Positions 45,610-56,739 of a DNA stretch of 64,000 nucleotides are shown here, piece by piece. Within the stretch, counting starts at the first letter, position 1; the number at the start of each line of letters is the position of its first letter. A program made the translations under genes and the position numbers. Source of the DNA: Prosapia bicincta (Eukaryota; Arthropoda; Insecta; Hemiptera; Cercopidae); assembly GCA_036971475.1 (NCBI GenBank), contig JBAIZL010000001.1, positions 151,679,544-151,743,543 of the forward strand, given 5' to 3'. The notes under the pieces are model-generated. The model did not search any database and was not told where the DNA came from. It was given only the letters and a program-made list of their open reading frames with translations.

Positions 45610-46500
45610 TAGAAAACTCCTAAGATGTACGATAGAAAAACTGCACAAAATAATATTTTTGTAATTTTTTTATAATACAGTGTATTATAAAATCAAAAAA
45701 TTTTAATTCATATTTATTACATTAAGATAAAAATAATTGAGAAATTTTACTATGTGAGCCCAGTTTTTTTCTAGACAGACATATGTAACTGCTGGCTTTC
45801 TCTTTGCTGTTCTCTGTTACTAGAACTTTATATAAACCTATGAAAGCCAAATGTCCCTTCTAATTGATAAACCACTAAAACATAAATAACCACCAGTTCT
45901 GACAAGTGCACAAATTGTAACTAACATAGCTAAGGCCTACAATTATGTTTGTTTAGCATAAAAATACTATTATCTTTATTGTAAAAAAAACAAATAAAAC
46001 TGCACAATCAGTATTCGATTTACATTACACTAAAATTTAAAAAAATACCTTTGCAGAAGAATTAATTTTGTCTTAAAAATGTTTCAGAGCTCACAACAAA
46101 TCTGAGCTATTTGAAATAGGTATTAATCCCACTATTTGAAATGATTTGTCAAAATGCAAAATATTTCAACGACAAATTACTTTTAGTTGTATAATCTTAC
46201 ATCATTATCAACTGGACATGAGAAATATTTAATATTTAGGAATAATTGAGACATGGACAATAACGTCATTAAAAGTTGAATATAAAAAAAAAAAACTAAG
46301 ACTAAATAACTTCTTATATCAACAACCAGATGATAAAAATGAAAACAAGATAGAAAGGGATTCCACAAGGATGGAAAGGGGAATCATTTGATATAAATGT
46401 CTTTTCTTATATCTGAAACTAAAGTTTTATTTGTATAAACCAATAAAACTTTATTTTACACTACCGTCACTCAAAGTTTTCCACAATGTTGAAAAATTAT
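45610..46500. other. AT-rich stretch, no gene recognised
   Basis: No supported open frame, repeat end or RNA gene. Confidence 0.5.
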
Positions 46501-46585
46501 AGCAGGTAAGTACCTGTACAGCAATGCTGGCAACCTGAAAAACAAATTTAGTTCAGGTGAACACAAAGTTCAAACTAGATGCAAG

Positions 46586-46810
46586 ATGGGATTTTGATAA
46601 CTGATTACTGGATGATGTGGATTCAAGGTGATGAGGAACAAAAAATAATAACTGGAGGTTAATTCAGAGCAGCATTAATATAAAAGAAAAAAATGAGATG
46701 GAATTTTGGTGACTAATTACTGGAAGATGTGGATTCAATGTGACGAGGAACCAAAAATTATAACTCTAATTTAGTGCAGTGCAGCATTAAGATTAAAGAA
46801 ATGAACCAAT
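46586..46810. repeat. Tandem duplication of about 111 bp
   Basis: GATGTGGATTCAA..TGA.GAGGAAC..AAAAAT and flanks occur at about 46586-46690 and 46697-46805, with moderate divergence. An acceptor-like TTTGTTTTTCAG (minus strand) precedes the first copy at about 46545. Confidence 0.85.
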
Positions 46811-47397
46811 GGTATATGACAAGGGTGTTGGAGAATAGACATCATAACTAAGATAAGTTTATAATAATAGGTCCACTTAATACAGCAACAAAAATATTCA
46901 GGATTTGAAAAAAGGGTAAGGAAACAGTCTAAAGATCTAACAATAAAAATTCAAAAAATCGAAACACAATTGTTTAATACAGAACAATGTATTACAATAC
47001 TCTTTATTATGGTTTCTGGATAGAGCTAAACCAGAAACAGCTATTTCTTTCAACTCTATTGAACAACTTATATACTTTGATAATTATATTTGAATTAGAT
47101 CTATAAAATAATAAGTATGAAAAGCAACATTTAATGAACAACTAAAATGAATTTCAATTTCTCAATGACCAACATTTGTAACACGATTTGAAATATAGTC
47201 AACGACATCAACGGAACCAGAATATATATAATAGACCAGAATAATAAATAAACTCATTAATAGATACTCTTCAAAATTTACTTCCTAAGAACATAATGAT
47301 GATTCTTGGAAAAGTAGAGGCAATACACATTCAGCCTGTTTATAATATTCTACACTTTATTGATCATATATATAAAATTATATATACATATATATAA

Positions 47398-47573
47398 ATA
47401 TGAAGTTAATATATTACTATTGTAAGTAATTTTATCCACCATTAATTGCAATGATTTTACCTTGTGTGATGAGGTGCCTTTCGGTCACTTGACCATTGTC
47501 GAATCACTGATTACTTTTTCTCCTTAATGGTGGATAAAATTACATACAATAGTAATATATTAACTTCATAAAG
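47398..47573. repeat. Palindromic element carrying a hammerhead
   Basis: Arms TATGAAGTTAATATATTACT (from 47399) and AGTAATATATTAACTTCATA (to 47570) are near-perfect inverted copies of about 47 bp. The 78-bp centre contains the hammerhead at 47466-47507. Confidence 0.9.
47466..47507 (-). ncRNA. Hammerhead ribozyme motif with perfect helix I
   Basis: Minus strand: helix I GTGAT (47503-47507) with ATCAC (47466-47470), core TCGACAA (consensus CTGANGA; first, second and sixth positions changed), extra T, helix II GGTC/GACC with loop AAGT, GAA, short helix III AGG/CCT, and C at the cleavage site. All three helices pair, so this is another PLE-type hammerhead family with a decayed core. Confidence 0.6.
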
Positions 47574-47610
47574 TCAGTGCAACGGAAAAATAATGGATAA
47601 CGTAAAATAT

Positions 47611-47612
<2 letters not shown>

Positions 47613-47677
<65 letters not shown>
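47613..47677. repeat. TA dinucleotide microsatellite
   Basis: About 32 TA units. Confidence 0.98.
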
Positions 47678-47682
<5 letters not shown>

Positions 47683-47708
47683 AAAAAATAGAAACGGAAA
47701 AAAATTAC

Positions 47709-47872
47709 CTGATTAATATGACAAAGACGCAGTGTGCAATTTGATGGTGATGTAGGTGTTGATGGTGCTGATGGTGATAGGATAGGTGTCGATGTAGTTT
47801 GTCATTGATCCTGCAAGTTTCTGATGCTGGTGGTTTTATAGACGGCAGTGGGCTTGATGATTAGGAAAGTTA
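47709..47872 (-). other. Candidate exon, paralogue of 7393-7505
   Basis: Minus strand: the acceptor TCCTGTTTTAG (AG at 47873-47874) and the donor ATCAG|GTAATT (GT at 47707-47708) match the positions of those in the other copy. The His/Thr/Pro-rich frames contain stops, so it may be a dead exon copy. Confidence 0.3.
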
Positions 47873-48240
47873 CCTAAAACAGGATTTTAAAAATGTATTA
47901 AATGAAAAAAATGTGTCTGTATATATATATATATATATATACATCCCGCTATCAATATGGCAGCATTTCATTTTGCAACCATATGGCAGCCACTTGAAAG
48001 AGCGGAGTATAAATGTTTTTCGTCGTGTATAATTTATTTCTAATAAACATGATACTACTCACTGTGATAAAAATCACAGTTTTTATCACATTTTCTTATT
48101 AGAAGACATAGTACTAAATAAAAGAAACAATTGTTTCCTATAGTTGGATATAATAAATACTATTACAGTGTTAAACTATATTTCAATTTCTAAACATTAA
48201 GGCAACACAAATTTCTGTTTATGCTCAGTTAACTTTAGCG

Positions 48241-48501
48241 TTATCCATCACATTTAGATGTTAAGATGTGCACCGTTATCCTGACAATGTATTGTTGGCA
48301 TGATGCCAGTGAAAGTTTCCCATCATATTTCCCAAAACCTAGGCATTTTTCTGGAGTCACGGGGAAATGCCTTAGCAATATTGCTGTAATGCCATATTTA
48401 TCTGAGTAGCCATCATGCTGAAAGTTTTCCAGGATGAAATTTATAATATCAGCATAACTATCCAATAATGTCAGGTTGAAATTTATATTTCTCCTTTTCA
48501 T
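48241..48501 (-). CDS. Unrecognised small open frame (86 codons)
   Basis: The frame starts MKRRNINFNLTLLDSYADII and contains GITAILLRHFPVTPEKCLGF, which is less AT-biased than the surrounding sequence. No domain is recognised. It lies in the left part of the 11.4-kb unit. It could be an exon or part of an element gene. No clear splice sites were assigned. Confidence 0.3.
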   Translation of the reverse strand: MKRRNINFNLTLLDSYADIINFILENFQHDGYSDKYGITAILLRHFPVTPEKCLGFGKYDGKLSLASCQQYIVRITVHILTSKCDG

Positions 48502-49049
48502 TTTTTAAATTTAGGGTTTTATTGTAGTCAGTTATTAATTAGGGCAAGATATGTAACATGAATAATAGATTGATTTGCGATTGAAGATTCATCTTTGAAC
48601 TCACTTTTAAATCTAACTAGAAATTTTAAAAACTAAAAGAATAATAGAACTCATCAGAAACAAAAAAATCAGAAATTAACAAACAAAACTAAACAACAGT
48701 ATCATAAATCTTGGTGTTTGCTTTAAAAAATTGCATATACTTTGATTTTATAAAATCTTAAAAATACAAAATTGACTGAAGTACTATCAATACGGCAGCA
48801 TTTCATTTAGGCATCAATATGGCAGCCAGTGTATATTTTCATTCCTTCTAATAACAATATGGCAGCCGGTGTGTATATTATTCCCACGCTACTAACGATA
48901 CGAGAACCAACAGTGTTGCCAGTATGGTGCTACTATCTGACTAGTCAAATGTTTAGACTCTAAGACACGTGTGTGTAATCACGGTAAAAACACAAACATT
49001 AGTATGGCCCTTCTTCATTTCAGCTGGCCAATTATTTACTCAACTCACA

Positions 49050-50600
49050 TAAGTCTTAGTTGTTAGTTTTCATAAACGTGTACAACTATCGAAAGCTGAC
49101 GGGAATACAAGTGTGTGCCTCTACAGGAGTAGCAAAAGGATCAATTAGGGTAAAATATCGGAACACAAAAAAAAGCTAGGAAATAATCAATTGGGATGTT
49201 TTTAAGGATGCTGAGTCCACTACTGTGAACAAAATTAAACGGGGATGAACGGGTGGGGCTCTATAGGAGGTATAAAGGAGGATTTTGATTTGGGGTCAAA
49301 ATGACAAAAGGCAAAAAAAAAACTAGAAAATGATCAGTCGGAGGGTTTTAATGGTGCTGAGTCTTTTACCGTTATCGAACGTAATGGTGATAAACAGGTG
49401 ATCCTCTATGGGAGTAGCAAATGATGAATTGGAGTATAAATGTGATAAGGCAAAACAAAGCTAGAATATGATCAATCGTAGTGTTTTGGAGGTAGCTGAG
49501 TCCAATACCGTCTTCCATATTCATCGGGAATGCACGGATGTGGCTCTACGGGAGTAGAAAAGGGGTAGAATTGTGGTACAATTGTCAGAAGGCAAAAAAA
49601 CAATTGAAAATGATCATTTGGGCGGATTTTAATGGTGCTGAGTCTTTCACCGTTATCGAACGTCAATGGGGATACGCGGGTGACCCTCTATGGGAGTAGC
49701 AAATGATGAAATGGAGTATAATTAATTGTGACATGGCAAAACAAAGCTAGAATATGATAAATCGTAGTGTTTTGGAGGGTTCTGAGTAGAATACCGCCTT
49801 CAATATTATAATGGGATGCACGGATGTGGCTCTACGGGAGTAGAAAGGGGATGAATTGGGGTAAAATTTTCAGAAGGCAAAAAAACAATGGAAAATGATC
49901 ACTCGGGTGTTTTAAAGGTGCTGAGTCTTTTACCGTTATCGAAAGCCAATGGGGATACATGGGTGATCCTCTATAGGAGTAGCAAATGATGAATTGGAGT
50001 ATAAATCTGAAAAGGCAAGACAAAGCTAGAGTATGATCAAACGTAGTGTTTTTTAGGTTGGTGAGTCCAATACCGTCTTCCATATTTATCGGAAATGCAC
50101 TGGTGTGGCTTTAAGGGAGTAGAAAAGGAGTAAATTAGGGTAAAATTGTCAGAAGGCAAAAAAACAATTGAAAATGATCATTCGGGTGGGCTTTAATGGT
50201 GCTGAGTCGTTTACCATAATCGAACGTCAATGAGGATACACGGGTGACCCTCTATGAGAGTAGTAAATGATGAATTGGGGGTATAATTGTGAGAAGGCAA
50301 AAAAAAAAACTAGAAAATGATCAATCGTAGTGTTTTGGAGGGTGCTGAGTCCAATACTGTCTACATTTTTAAACAGGGATGCTTGGGTGTTGCTCTACGA
50401 GAGTAGAAAATTGCTAATTTGGGTTAAAATTGTCAGAAGGCAAAAAAATATATAATAATCACTCGGGAAGTTTTAATGGTGCTGAGCCTTTTACCGTTAT
50501 CGATCGTCAATGGGGATATACGGGTGATCCTCTATGGGAGTAGCAAATGATGAATTGGAGTATAGACCTAATTGTGAGAAGAGAAGGTAAAATAGAGGTA
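49050..50600 (+). repeat. Satellite array A, ~140-bp monomers
   Basis: The motif GCTGAGTC recurs at about 49210, 49356, 49496, 49637, 49779, 49919, 50060, 50199, 50345 and 50483, so monomers alternate between about 138 and 147 bp. Two monomer types (one with CTTTTACCGTTATCGAACGT, one with CCAATACCGTCTTCCATATT) alternate as a dimer of about 285 bp. The open frames here are repeat translations. Confidence 0.9.
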
Positions 50601-50789
50601 GAATATTATGACTTGTAAAGTGAAACATTCAACCAAATAAGATTTTATTTTGGTATTTTTATCCTTTGGAGGGAATGAACTAGCTGAAGTAAACAGATAC
50701 TATCATGAAGTAACTATAATGGTCCCTGTCACAAGATTAAAACTGATAATACTGAATGATGTGGTCATCCTCTCAGAAATCGATAATAG

Positions 50790-50870
50790 ACATTACACAA
50801 ACACGTACATGACGGGTTCGATCCCAGGCGCTACTTGGTCACGTGTTACAATGTGAAATTTATACCGCCA
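50790..50870 (+). other. tRNA-like B-box, possible SINE remnant
   Basis: GGGTTCGATCCCAGGCGC at about 50814 matches a pol III B-box. No convincing A-box or cloverleaf lies upstream, so it is at most a decayed SINE head. Confidence 0.25.
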
Positions 50871-51034
50871 TTTCTCCCTCTAATTTCAACATACAACCAC
50901 ACGGGACGTCTCTTTACAATCAGTTTCGTTTCAGCTACAATAGTATATAGTTGTCTTAGAAATTGTCGCACTGATTGTTAAAATTCTATTATTCGTTATT
51001 TTTAATATGAATTAACGAAATGAAACTTAACAAA

Positions 51035-51040
51035 TTTATT
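51035..51040 (-). promoter_or_regulatory. Candidate polyadenylation signal
   Basis: AATAAA on the minus strand about 100 bp after the stop of the 51141-51469 exon. Confidence 0.35.
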
Positions 51041-51140
51041 GTTTGTAATAAAAACAAATATCCACAAATAAATTTAAACCCTCAATTTAATTCATTTCTT
51101 TATTTAGGCTAGTACACACGCCACTGTCTTATAAAAGATA

Positions 51141-51469
51141 TTACTCTCTTTGACGTATGTTTTGATAAAAAAAGGAGGCACTTGCTAAACCTATGCCATA
51201 CGGGTCGCGTTCTTCGTGTCCTTGATATTTAAAAATTTCCCCGCCCCATTGAAGGTGTTCAGTGCTCTGTCCAATATTAGGAATAGTTCTCCAGGGAAAA
51301 AATACAGGAGTGCAAGTAGACGATTGTTTTGTGAATCTGCAGGTTAGGTGTAGACCGGTATCCATCGATTCTCTGGATTGGTTACATGTTTTCAAAACCC
51401 TCAACAGATCTGCAACTAAATGAACGGTTTCATCTTTAACAATATTCAATCTAGATTTCCAGGCGTGCA
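51141..51469 (-). CDS. Candidate terminal exon, product unrecognised
   Basis: Minus strand: a good acceptor (TTATCCCGTGCAG, AG at 51470-51471) is followed by 109 open codons, beginning HAWKSRLNIVKDETVHLVAD and ending ASFFYQNIRQRE before a stop. The composition (Trp, Cys, Gly-rich IFKYQGHEERDPYGIG) is more protein-like than most frames here. AATAAA on the same strand lies about 100 bp downstream. It sits between the two satellite arrays of the 11.4-kb unit. It could be a host gene or a gene of the unit. No family recognised. Confidence 0.5.
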
Positions 51470-52204
51470 CTGCACGGGATAAAGGCCAAGTACGAATTCA
51501 ACTTTTTTCTTCTGAATTTCTCATTTAATTATCAGTGTTAGAGTTAGTAGACTAACTTCTCCTATATCCTTTACTTTACGAAAGTACATTTATTCTCATT
51601 TAATTTATTTTATCTCATTGAGCTTTCTGCCACAATTTTTAAATTCTATTTCTTTCGTGTTACAATCTTGTAAGAGTTTTTGCAGTTTAAGAACGATTTT
51701 GCAGAATGTTTAGACTAATACATCGAATTTTCTTCAACATTTCTTCTTCAGTGTATTAAAAATAATGAAATTTTCAATTTTAAGTTTTTACTGCTTGTAA
51801 AAAAATATTAAAGGATAAGTAAAGGGTTGGCATAAAGTTTATTTACAGTAAGTTTTAAAAGTTAGGCCTACAGTAGAAAAACAAGAAATATTGTATCACC
51901 TTTACCTTAGGTAGGTAACCAGAAAAATCTAACTATATTGTACATTGTAAATAAAAGAAGGCTTTTATTTGGTCGAATCTCATCTAATGTTAATTTCTTG
52001 TTCACGTAGGCCTAACGAACACGTCCATATTTTATAGGTTCAAACGAGCACAAATTACCATTTTCGGGTAAAAAATTAAACATTGAAATAATAGTATTTC
52101 TGTACTTACGACAGCCAAATGTAACCAAAAAACTGTTTTATTTTTCTGTGAGCATATGCTTTATAAGCATATAGTATTCTAACAAGGAGTAAAATTTTCA
52201 CGAA

Positions 52205-52490
52205 GATGTGACATTTTAGTGCCAATACCAATCAGTATAAATATTTTATCAAGATAAGGGCAAAACATTTTAAGTATTTATATAAGGATTCATGTATCAT
52301 AGGTGGTTTTCTGCCAATAAAACTAGAGAGCAGTTCAGGTGGTGTAAGCAATGGTAAATATTTAAACTTCTTTAATTCTACATCTCTAAAGAATGTATGT
52401 AAGGATATAGTTATTCCCAATGTATATTGCATTGTAGACATCACGGTGAAAAACGATTTCGGTAAGCAATGTAATACATCTATTTTATTT
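52205..52490 (-). pseudogene. Exon-like repeat copy 1, product unrecognised
   Basis: Minus strand: an open frame of 70 codons includes SLHTFFRDVELKKFKYLPLL, TPPELLSSFIGRKPPMIHES and LYKYLKCFAL. A second copy in opposite orientation lies at 53920-54325. Between the two copies the same reading frame is kept through PPELLSS and KYLKCFAL, which suggests past coding. No family recognised. Confidence 0.45.
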
Positions 52491-52799
52491 ATCCATCATA
52501 TTTGATTTGTCATAGGTTGTTATAGGTACAATTGTGTTTGAGTAAAGACCTATTTTTTCTAAATGTTCTTCTTTAACTACATTCATTAAATTGTCCTGGT
52601 AGTCGTTGTTGGCAGGTTAAAAAATTTATTTAATTCCTCCCTTAGATATTTTCCGAAAGGATGACATTTCACCTTTACTGTGATGTTACTTTCATCAAGA
52701 CACGTTGAATGCACCTGAAAATATATCTGATAAGATTTAAATATATTTTAATCTTCTTCTTTAATTCTATCTTTAACCGTATCCCTCCTGGCTCGCATA

Positions 52800-52835
52800 T
52801 CTACAATTTGATTTATTATTATTATTATTATGGTG
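52800..52835. repeat. ATT trinucleotide microsatellite
   Basis: Short TTATTATTATTATTA run. Confidence 0.8.
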
Positions 52836-53639
52836 AAAAAAATTACAAATATTTTGGTGAATATAGCTGAGGAACCCGTCTTCAAAAACTAGCTGTAAAA
52901 TAGCGTTATACAGTGACAGAATGAAATTAGTCACTATGATGGTATTTCTTGTTAAAAAAACAAGACGTAAAAGATAATGACTGTTTTGTAGATTTTTTTC
53001 ACTTTAAAAAATCTCTCCATTCTTCGGTCGACATGTTACATACATTTTTATAGTTAGTATCAGAATGATTTTAGTTCGTTCGGCTGTGTTTGATCTCAAG
53101 ACAAAGTTTTCTAATACTCAATCACTTCTCAAAACTGTCCCCTTTGTTTATATATTTTACGAATCCTACCACTACCAATACCAGTTAATAAATAACTCCT
53201 AATTACAAACTTAATATTTCAATTTGAATATTCTCTATTCTTCGTTGATAGAAAATTACTTCAGTTAAGCAACCCTAACCAAGAGCTTATAAAACGTTTT
53301 GTAGTCAATCTTTAGACGTTGATAATCATAAATATTTTTACCGATGATCACGGTAATTGTTCACTATACTTCAAATTTACTGATATTTTCCTGATAATCT
53401 CGTTTTATTTTTATGGTAGGCGAACAAAAAGACTATCTACGATCAAAACATTGGGCGTCCTGATAAAGTTTACAACGGGCATCGGCTATTTTCTAGCTAT
53501 AATTGCCGATACTTAGTAGACTATGGTATTTATATCGTATAGTATCCTTGCAAGCAAGATTCAGTACAGTGGTCTTGGAGAGCCAAGCAACATTAATTTA
53601 TGCATGTACTGTAATCAATAAAGTTCTACATACGTATTT

Positions 53640-53790
53640 TGTGCATTCTTAATTATAGTATTAGGGTTCATTAGAACTCCTGTTTTTTTTTCTAGTGTAC
53701 AGGAAGCTATTTCCGTGTAATCCAAGTTTTCGGTAATCCGACGGTGTCTCGGTGCCATCTACCTCGAATTATCCATGCACTACTGTATTT
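53640..53790 (-). mobile_element. Pogo/Tigger-like MITE fragment
   Basis: On the minus strand it starts TACAGTAGTGCATGGATAAT and ends with GAACTCCTAATGAACCC-type sequence. Bases 53640-53720 match the reverse complement of 59405-59475. The CAGTAG start and TA edge are typical of pogo-type ends. Confidence 0.55.
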
Positions 53791-53919
53791 GTTTCCGTAC
53801 CAATGATCACCATACTTGAAACAGTTTTTCATGCAACTCTAAAGTGAGTGAAAATCCCATAGACATTAAAGTTACTCTTGGGACTAGAATATCGAGGATA
53901 AACATAATAGATTAATTAC

Positions 53920-54325
53920 ATTGCTTACTGAAAACGTCTTGATTCCTAGCTACACTGCAATATACATTGGGAAGAACTATATCCTTACATATAGTCTGCA
54001 GAGATATAGAAATAAAGAATTTTAAATATTTACCATTGCCTAAACCGCCTGAACTGCTCTCTAGTTTAATTGGCATATTAACACCTATGATACATGTATC
54101 CTTAAATAAGTACTTAAAATGTTTTGCCCTTATGGTCATAGAATGTGTGTATATATCCACGTGTTCTTTCTTATCTACATTATTTATATCTTTCAAACTA
54201 TTTTTGAGTATTTGGATGAAAAAAATATATATAATGTTATTATTGATAAAAATGATGTTGTATGGCCTATAAATAACGCTAGCTCTTTCATAATGCCAAG
54301 TGTTTCATTAGAGTCCTCGATGTAA
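53920..54325 (+). pseudogene. Exon-like repeat copy 2, with a splice donor
   Basis: Plus strand: VCRDIEIKNFKYLPLPKPPE, LLSSLIGILTPMIHVSLNKY and LKCFAL match copy 1. After a frame change an open stretch continues with YLDEKNIYNVIIDKNDVVWP and INNASSFIMPSVSLESS, and then a consensus donor, ATGTAAGTAC, at about 54320. A candidate acceptor TTGATTCCTAG lies at about 53950. This looks like a genuine exon of an unidentified protein, present twice in inverted orientation 1.5 kb apart. Confidence 0.5.
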
Positions 54326-55041
54326 GTACTTCAGGAATTTGTAAACATGCTATTTTATGACATACCGCTGTTGATTCGCTACCTTATCTTGGAGAGAACT
54401 ATGCTGTGTATTTACAGACACAATTCTGATATGGAAACATAAACAGCCGACACTCCGAAAGCCATTCTGACGCCTTTGTTTACTTGATGACCAAACTTAT
54501 CTTAATGGTCCGGTCAATGCATCTCGTTCTTTTCCCTTGGTGCTCTTAGATACTATAGGATCGATAAAGTATTTATTTTTTAATTTAACTTGCTTTTCAA
54601 ATTAATTGTCATATCATCTCTTTCCGATTTTAATAATCTAAAAGTGACTATTATTTGCTGTATATTGTTATAATTTGGTAACATTACAAACATGTTAATA
54701 CTTGTATTAACAGATGTAACACTTAATATGGCCTACGCCTTATATATTCACTAAAAGTTAATACCAATGTATTCAATAAACATATTAATAAAATAAAATA
54801 TAGACTACCAGCGGCTAAAGTCGAGGATAGAAACAAATGTTTCCGTCTTTATACGACCATTTTGACGCTGGGAGAATACGATAAATTATTTACGTTTACG
54901 CCGTATGTAAATGAGAGAAAGGGATGGAAAAGATAGAATGCAGAAAGTCAGTTTTTCGGGCATTCGTCCACGAGAGTACTTGTCCGTAGAGTGCGAGGCT
55001 TTATCTTTGTATGGCTTGGAACTATGTTTGTTTACACCAGA

Positions 55042-55059
55042 CAGTTTGATATCAAACTG
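55042..55059. repeat. Perfect 18-bp palindrome
   Basis: CAGTTTGATATCAAACTG. It is isolated, with no larger inverted repeat around it. Confidence 0.9.
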
Positions 55060-55689
55060 ACAACACTCGCACAGATGTCATTTAGGTTCATGTATACAAT
55101 ACAGAGATTAACGAAAGATGATTCAGTATTTATTGACCTTTAACTACCGTCCTGCACATTTCTGTCACATTAGTATTGCCGTTGTAGCTCACAGGCACGA
55201 AATTTCTAAGTGTGATTTATTGTGCGGTTTAACAATTTATCTTGCATTTACTTTATAACAAATTGTTTTTGAATATTCTGGTTGAATGTGACTAGGGTAG
55301 ACGACTAGTAGTCTATGACTAGGGTGACTAGTAGTTTTATGAGATCAGTTATATTTTATTTACTAATTGAAAACTGTAGTAAATAAAACCTTCTACAGAT
55401 TTTAGCGCAGTTTAGCTAAAAAGACTTATAATCGCACGATAATTAACATACACTAATTATATCTTGTTCACTGATTGTACACACTTAACTTTATGTACAA
55501 GATAACATTTGACACATTATAAGCTTTATTTATGGAAACGCATTAGAAATAATAACTCAATTTTGACAGCAGTATTTACACAGCGGCTCAGAACATTCTA
55601 GACATATTGGCTGATCAAAGTCAACTTACAAAGTGTAACTAGTCCTTCTATTTTTTGTTGCTGGACCAATTCTACATTGTTTATAACAA

Positions 55690-55830
55690 GTTATCTATAC
55701 AAATAGAAAAATTTGTAAATTTCTGGAGGTTGCAGTTTTTCGAAATCATCTTCATCGTCTGATGCACTTCGTTGAGATTCGGTATCATGATCTTTTACTA
55801 AATTACTTCTGCACTCTGTTGCACATTTTC
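55690..55830 (-). other. Candidate acidic C-terminal exon
   Basis: Minus strand: a frame reads VKDHDTESQRSASDDEDDFE and KLQPPEIYKFFYLYR, then stops. A weak acceptor (GTAATTTAG) precedes it. The acidic Ser/Asp run is unusual for random AT-rich DNA. It may be part of the same gene as the exon at 51141-51469. Confidence 0.35.
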
Positions 55831-56739
55831 CCTATTCTCTTTGATGCCTTATAAAAGTTGGTCATTAGATACAGCACCTGATTCACTGTCTTCTTCGGCT
55901 AACCCGTCGCTGATGGTCAGGCACGATGACGGTAGTTAAAGGTTAAGCTTGGAATTTGTAGATATTGGCATAATAGGTTTTCTGAATATATAAACTGATC
56001 AAGATAAGTCGATGAAATGATGTGGGTCAACAAATTCTCTTTGTCGTTTATTTTAAGTTGTATAAAGGTTGAAAAAATATAAGGTCTACTTATTTATAGT
56101 TTTTTTATTTACGGTTATAGTAGAAATTTTTCATTAACGGATGGTTGAAAAGTCATCCGCTGCCCCCGCTAACGATACCATCCTTTTTAAAAGAAAAAAA
56201 GAAAATAACACGAAAAGAGAGAAAATTAATTACCCGAAGAAGAATGAGAAAACAAACATAAATGTTTAGATAGTCTAAGTAAAAATGGAAAGAAAATATA
56301 TGACAATTAGGTAGACAATATACATTATTTTAAAAATTAAATAAAAAATTTAATTTTTATAAAATTATCAATTTGGGACAAACGGTTATCTTTTCAAATT
56401 GAATCGTTCGAGCATACAGTCTTTAAAATTCTTAAAGCACATAGACAGGCTGCATTGAAACACTGCTTCAAGCTATAAAGATTAGTTTGACAGACATAAC
56501 GTAAACAAACGTGCTAGAACTGCTATCGGAGTGCCGCCTGTTTATATTTTCATATCACAAACATTTCTGTCAATAGATGTAGCACAGCTTCTGTCCAATA
56601 CAAGGTCGCGAACCCGTCTCTCTCTTTTGGTTATGTTGCATAGTTGGAAACATGCCAATTTCGGGCGATTTATTGTCAATGGGATATAATCACCCCTTGG
56701 TAACCCCTTACATCTTATTTTGATGACAAGGGACTAGGA

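Larger units (their letters stand above)
47280..47880 (-). repeat. Segment paralogous to 7190-7512, with later insertions
   Basis: See the entry at 7190. Here the shared blocks (47290-47330 and 47715-47880) are separated by a palindromic hammerhead element and a TA microsatellite. Confidence 0.55.

Noticed and set aside
49472..50083. Minus-strand open frames in satellite array A
   Set aside because: They are translations of tandem satellite monomers and recur with the repeat.
50790..50870. A tRNA gene
   Set aside because: Only the B-box is recognisable. No acceptor stem or A-box could be paired.
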